Shown piece by piece: positions 63,851 through 64,000 of a stretch of 64,000 bases of DNA (its first letter is position 1; the number at the start of each line of letters is the position of its first letter). Under the pieces are notes generated by a model that was not told the DNA's origin, did not search any database, and saw only the letters and a list, made by a program, of their open reading frames with translations. The DNA is taken from assembly GCA_030005635.1 (NCBI GenBank), contig JARUHP010000006.1, forward strand, positions 62,001-126,000, in the 5' to 3' direction. The DNA comes from Deltaproteobacteria bacterium IMCC39146 (GTDB taxonomy: Bacteria > Desulfobacterota > Desulfuromonadia > Desulfuromonadales > BM103). The translations under genes and the position numbers were made by a program.

Positions 63851-64000
63851 TAAGTAGCTTTTCCGCGGGAGAGGATAAACGCTCTTGCAATCAGGGCCAG
63901 CAGAACAATGGCCGCCAGGGTATGCCAACCGCCGGCAGTGTGATGCTCTGCCGGTGTTACCCAGCAGCTGATATCGATGCCAGCCCAGGCATAGAACAGA
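63851..64000 (-). CDS. C-terminus of a membrane protein (partial)
   Basis: An open frame enters from the right edge and ends at TAA (63851). The visible 49 residues include WAGIDISCWVTPAEHHTAGGWHTL, then a transmembrane helix (LAAIVLLALIARAFIL) and a basic tail. The family cannot be told from this fragment. Confidence 0.6.

Overview
The window looks like a chromosome segment from a Desulfuromonadales-type bacterium (Geobacter/Desulfuromonas relatives). This is inferred from gene content: several TRAP transporters, a nickel ECF transporter behind a Geobacter-style NikR operator, spmAB, a GlgX enzyme, sucCD, and a RelA/SpoT-TPR protein. No rRNA or tRNA is present, so the assignment is moderate only.

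Left host region (1-26.66 kb): a small lipoprotein; secreted MsrA and MsrB; an ldcA-spmA-spmB-amidotransferase operon; a small C_GCAxxG/DUF2892 pair; a complete RND efflux operon (pump, adaptor, TolC); a TRAP transporter (dctP-dctQ-dctM) followed by a universal stress protein; a DUF4301 protein; MgtC; DUF1653; glycogen debranching enzyme; an M23 peptidase; a DUF4019 protein; a CBS-domain cation/proton antiporter; and the 3' part of yifB (comM).

Integrated element (about 26,659-52,481; 25.8 kb): the yifB gene is split. Its first 34 codons lie at 52,477-52,581 and the remainder at 25,221-26,658, both on the minus strand. Between them sits an element with a large serine recombinase at its left end, a primase-polymerase/helicase replication protein, a small resolvase, and a stand-alone SIR2-domain protein (candidate defence gene) at its right end. 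Joining the halves restores a normal YifB of about 512 aa. The cargo is a 15-kb catabolic island: two TRAP transporters, an Lrp/AsnC regulator, an EamA exporter, an unassigned 486-aa fold-type-II PLP enzyme, a 3-phosphoglycerate-dehydrogenase-like enzyme, a frameshifted ridA, an Asp/Glu-racemase-family enzyme, an M24 hydrolase, a diaminopropionate ammonia-lyase and an M20 amidohydrolase. Together they suggest import, de-acylation and deamination of a small (di)amino-acid derivative. No conjugation genes are visible.

Right host region (52.5-64 kb): trxB (probably the original upstream neighbour of yifB), a CDF metal exporter, a small DUF4124-like protein, sucDC, a nickel ECF transporter (nikMN-nikQ-nikO) with a NikR box, a SprT-like metalloprotein, a RelA/SpoT-TPR protein, a lipoprotein, and the C-terminus of a membrane protein cut by the window edge.
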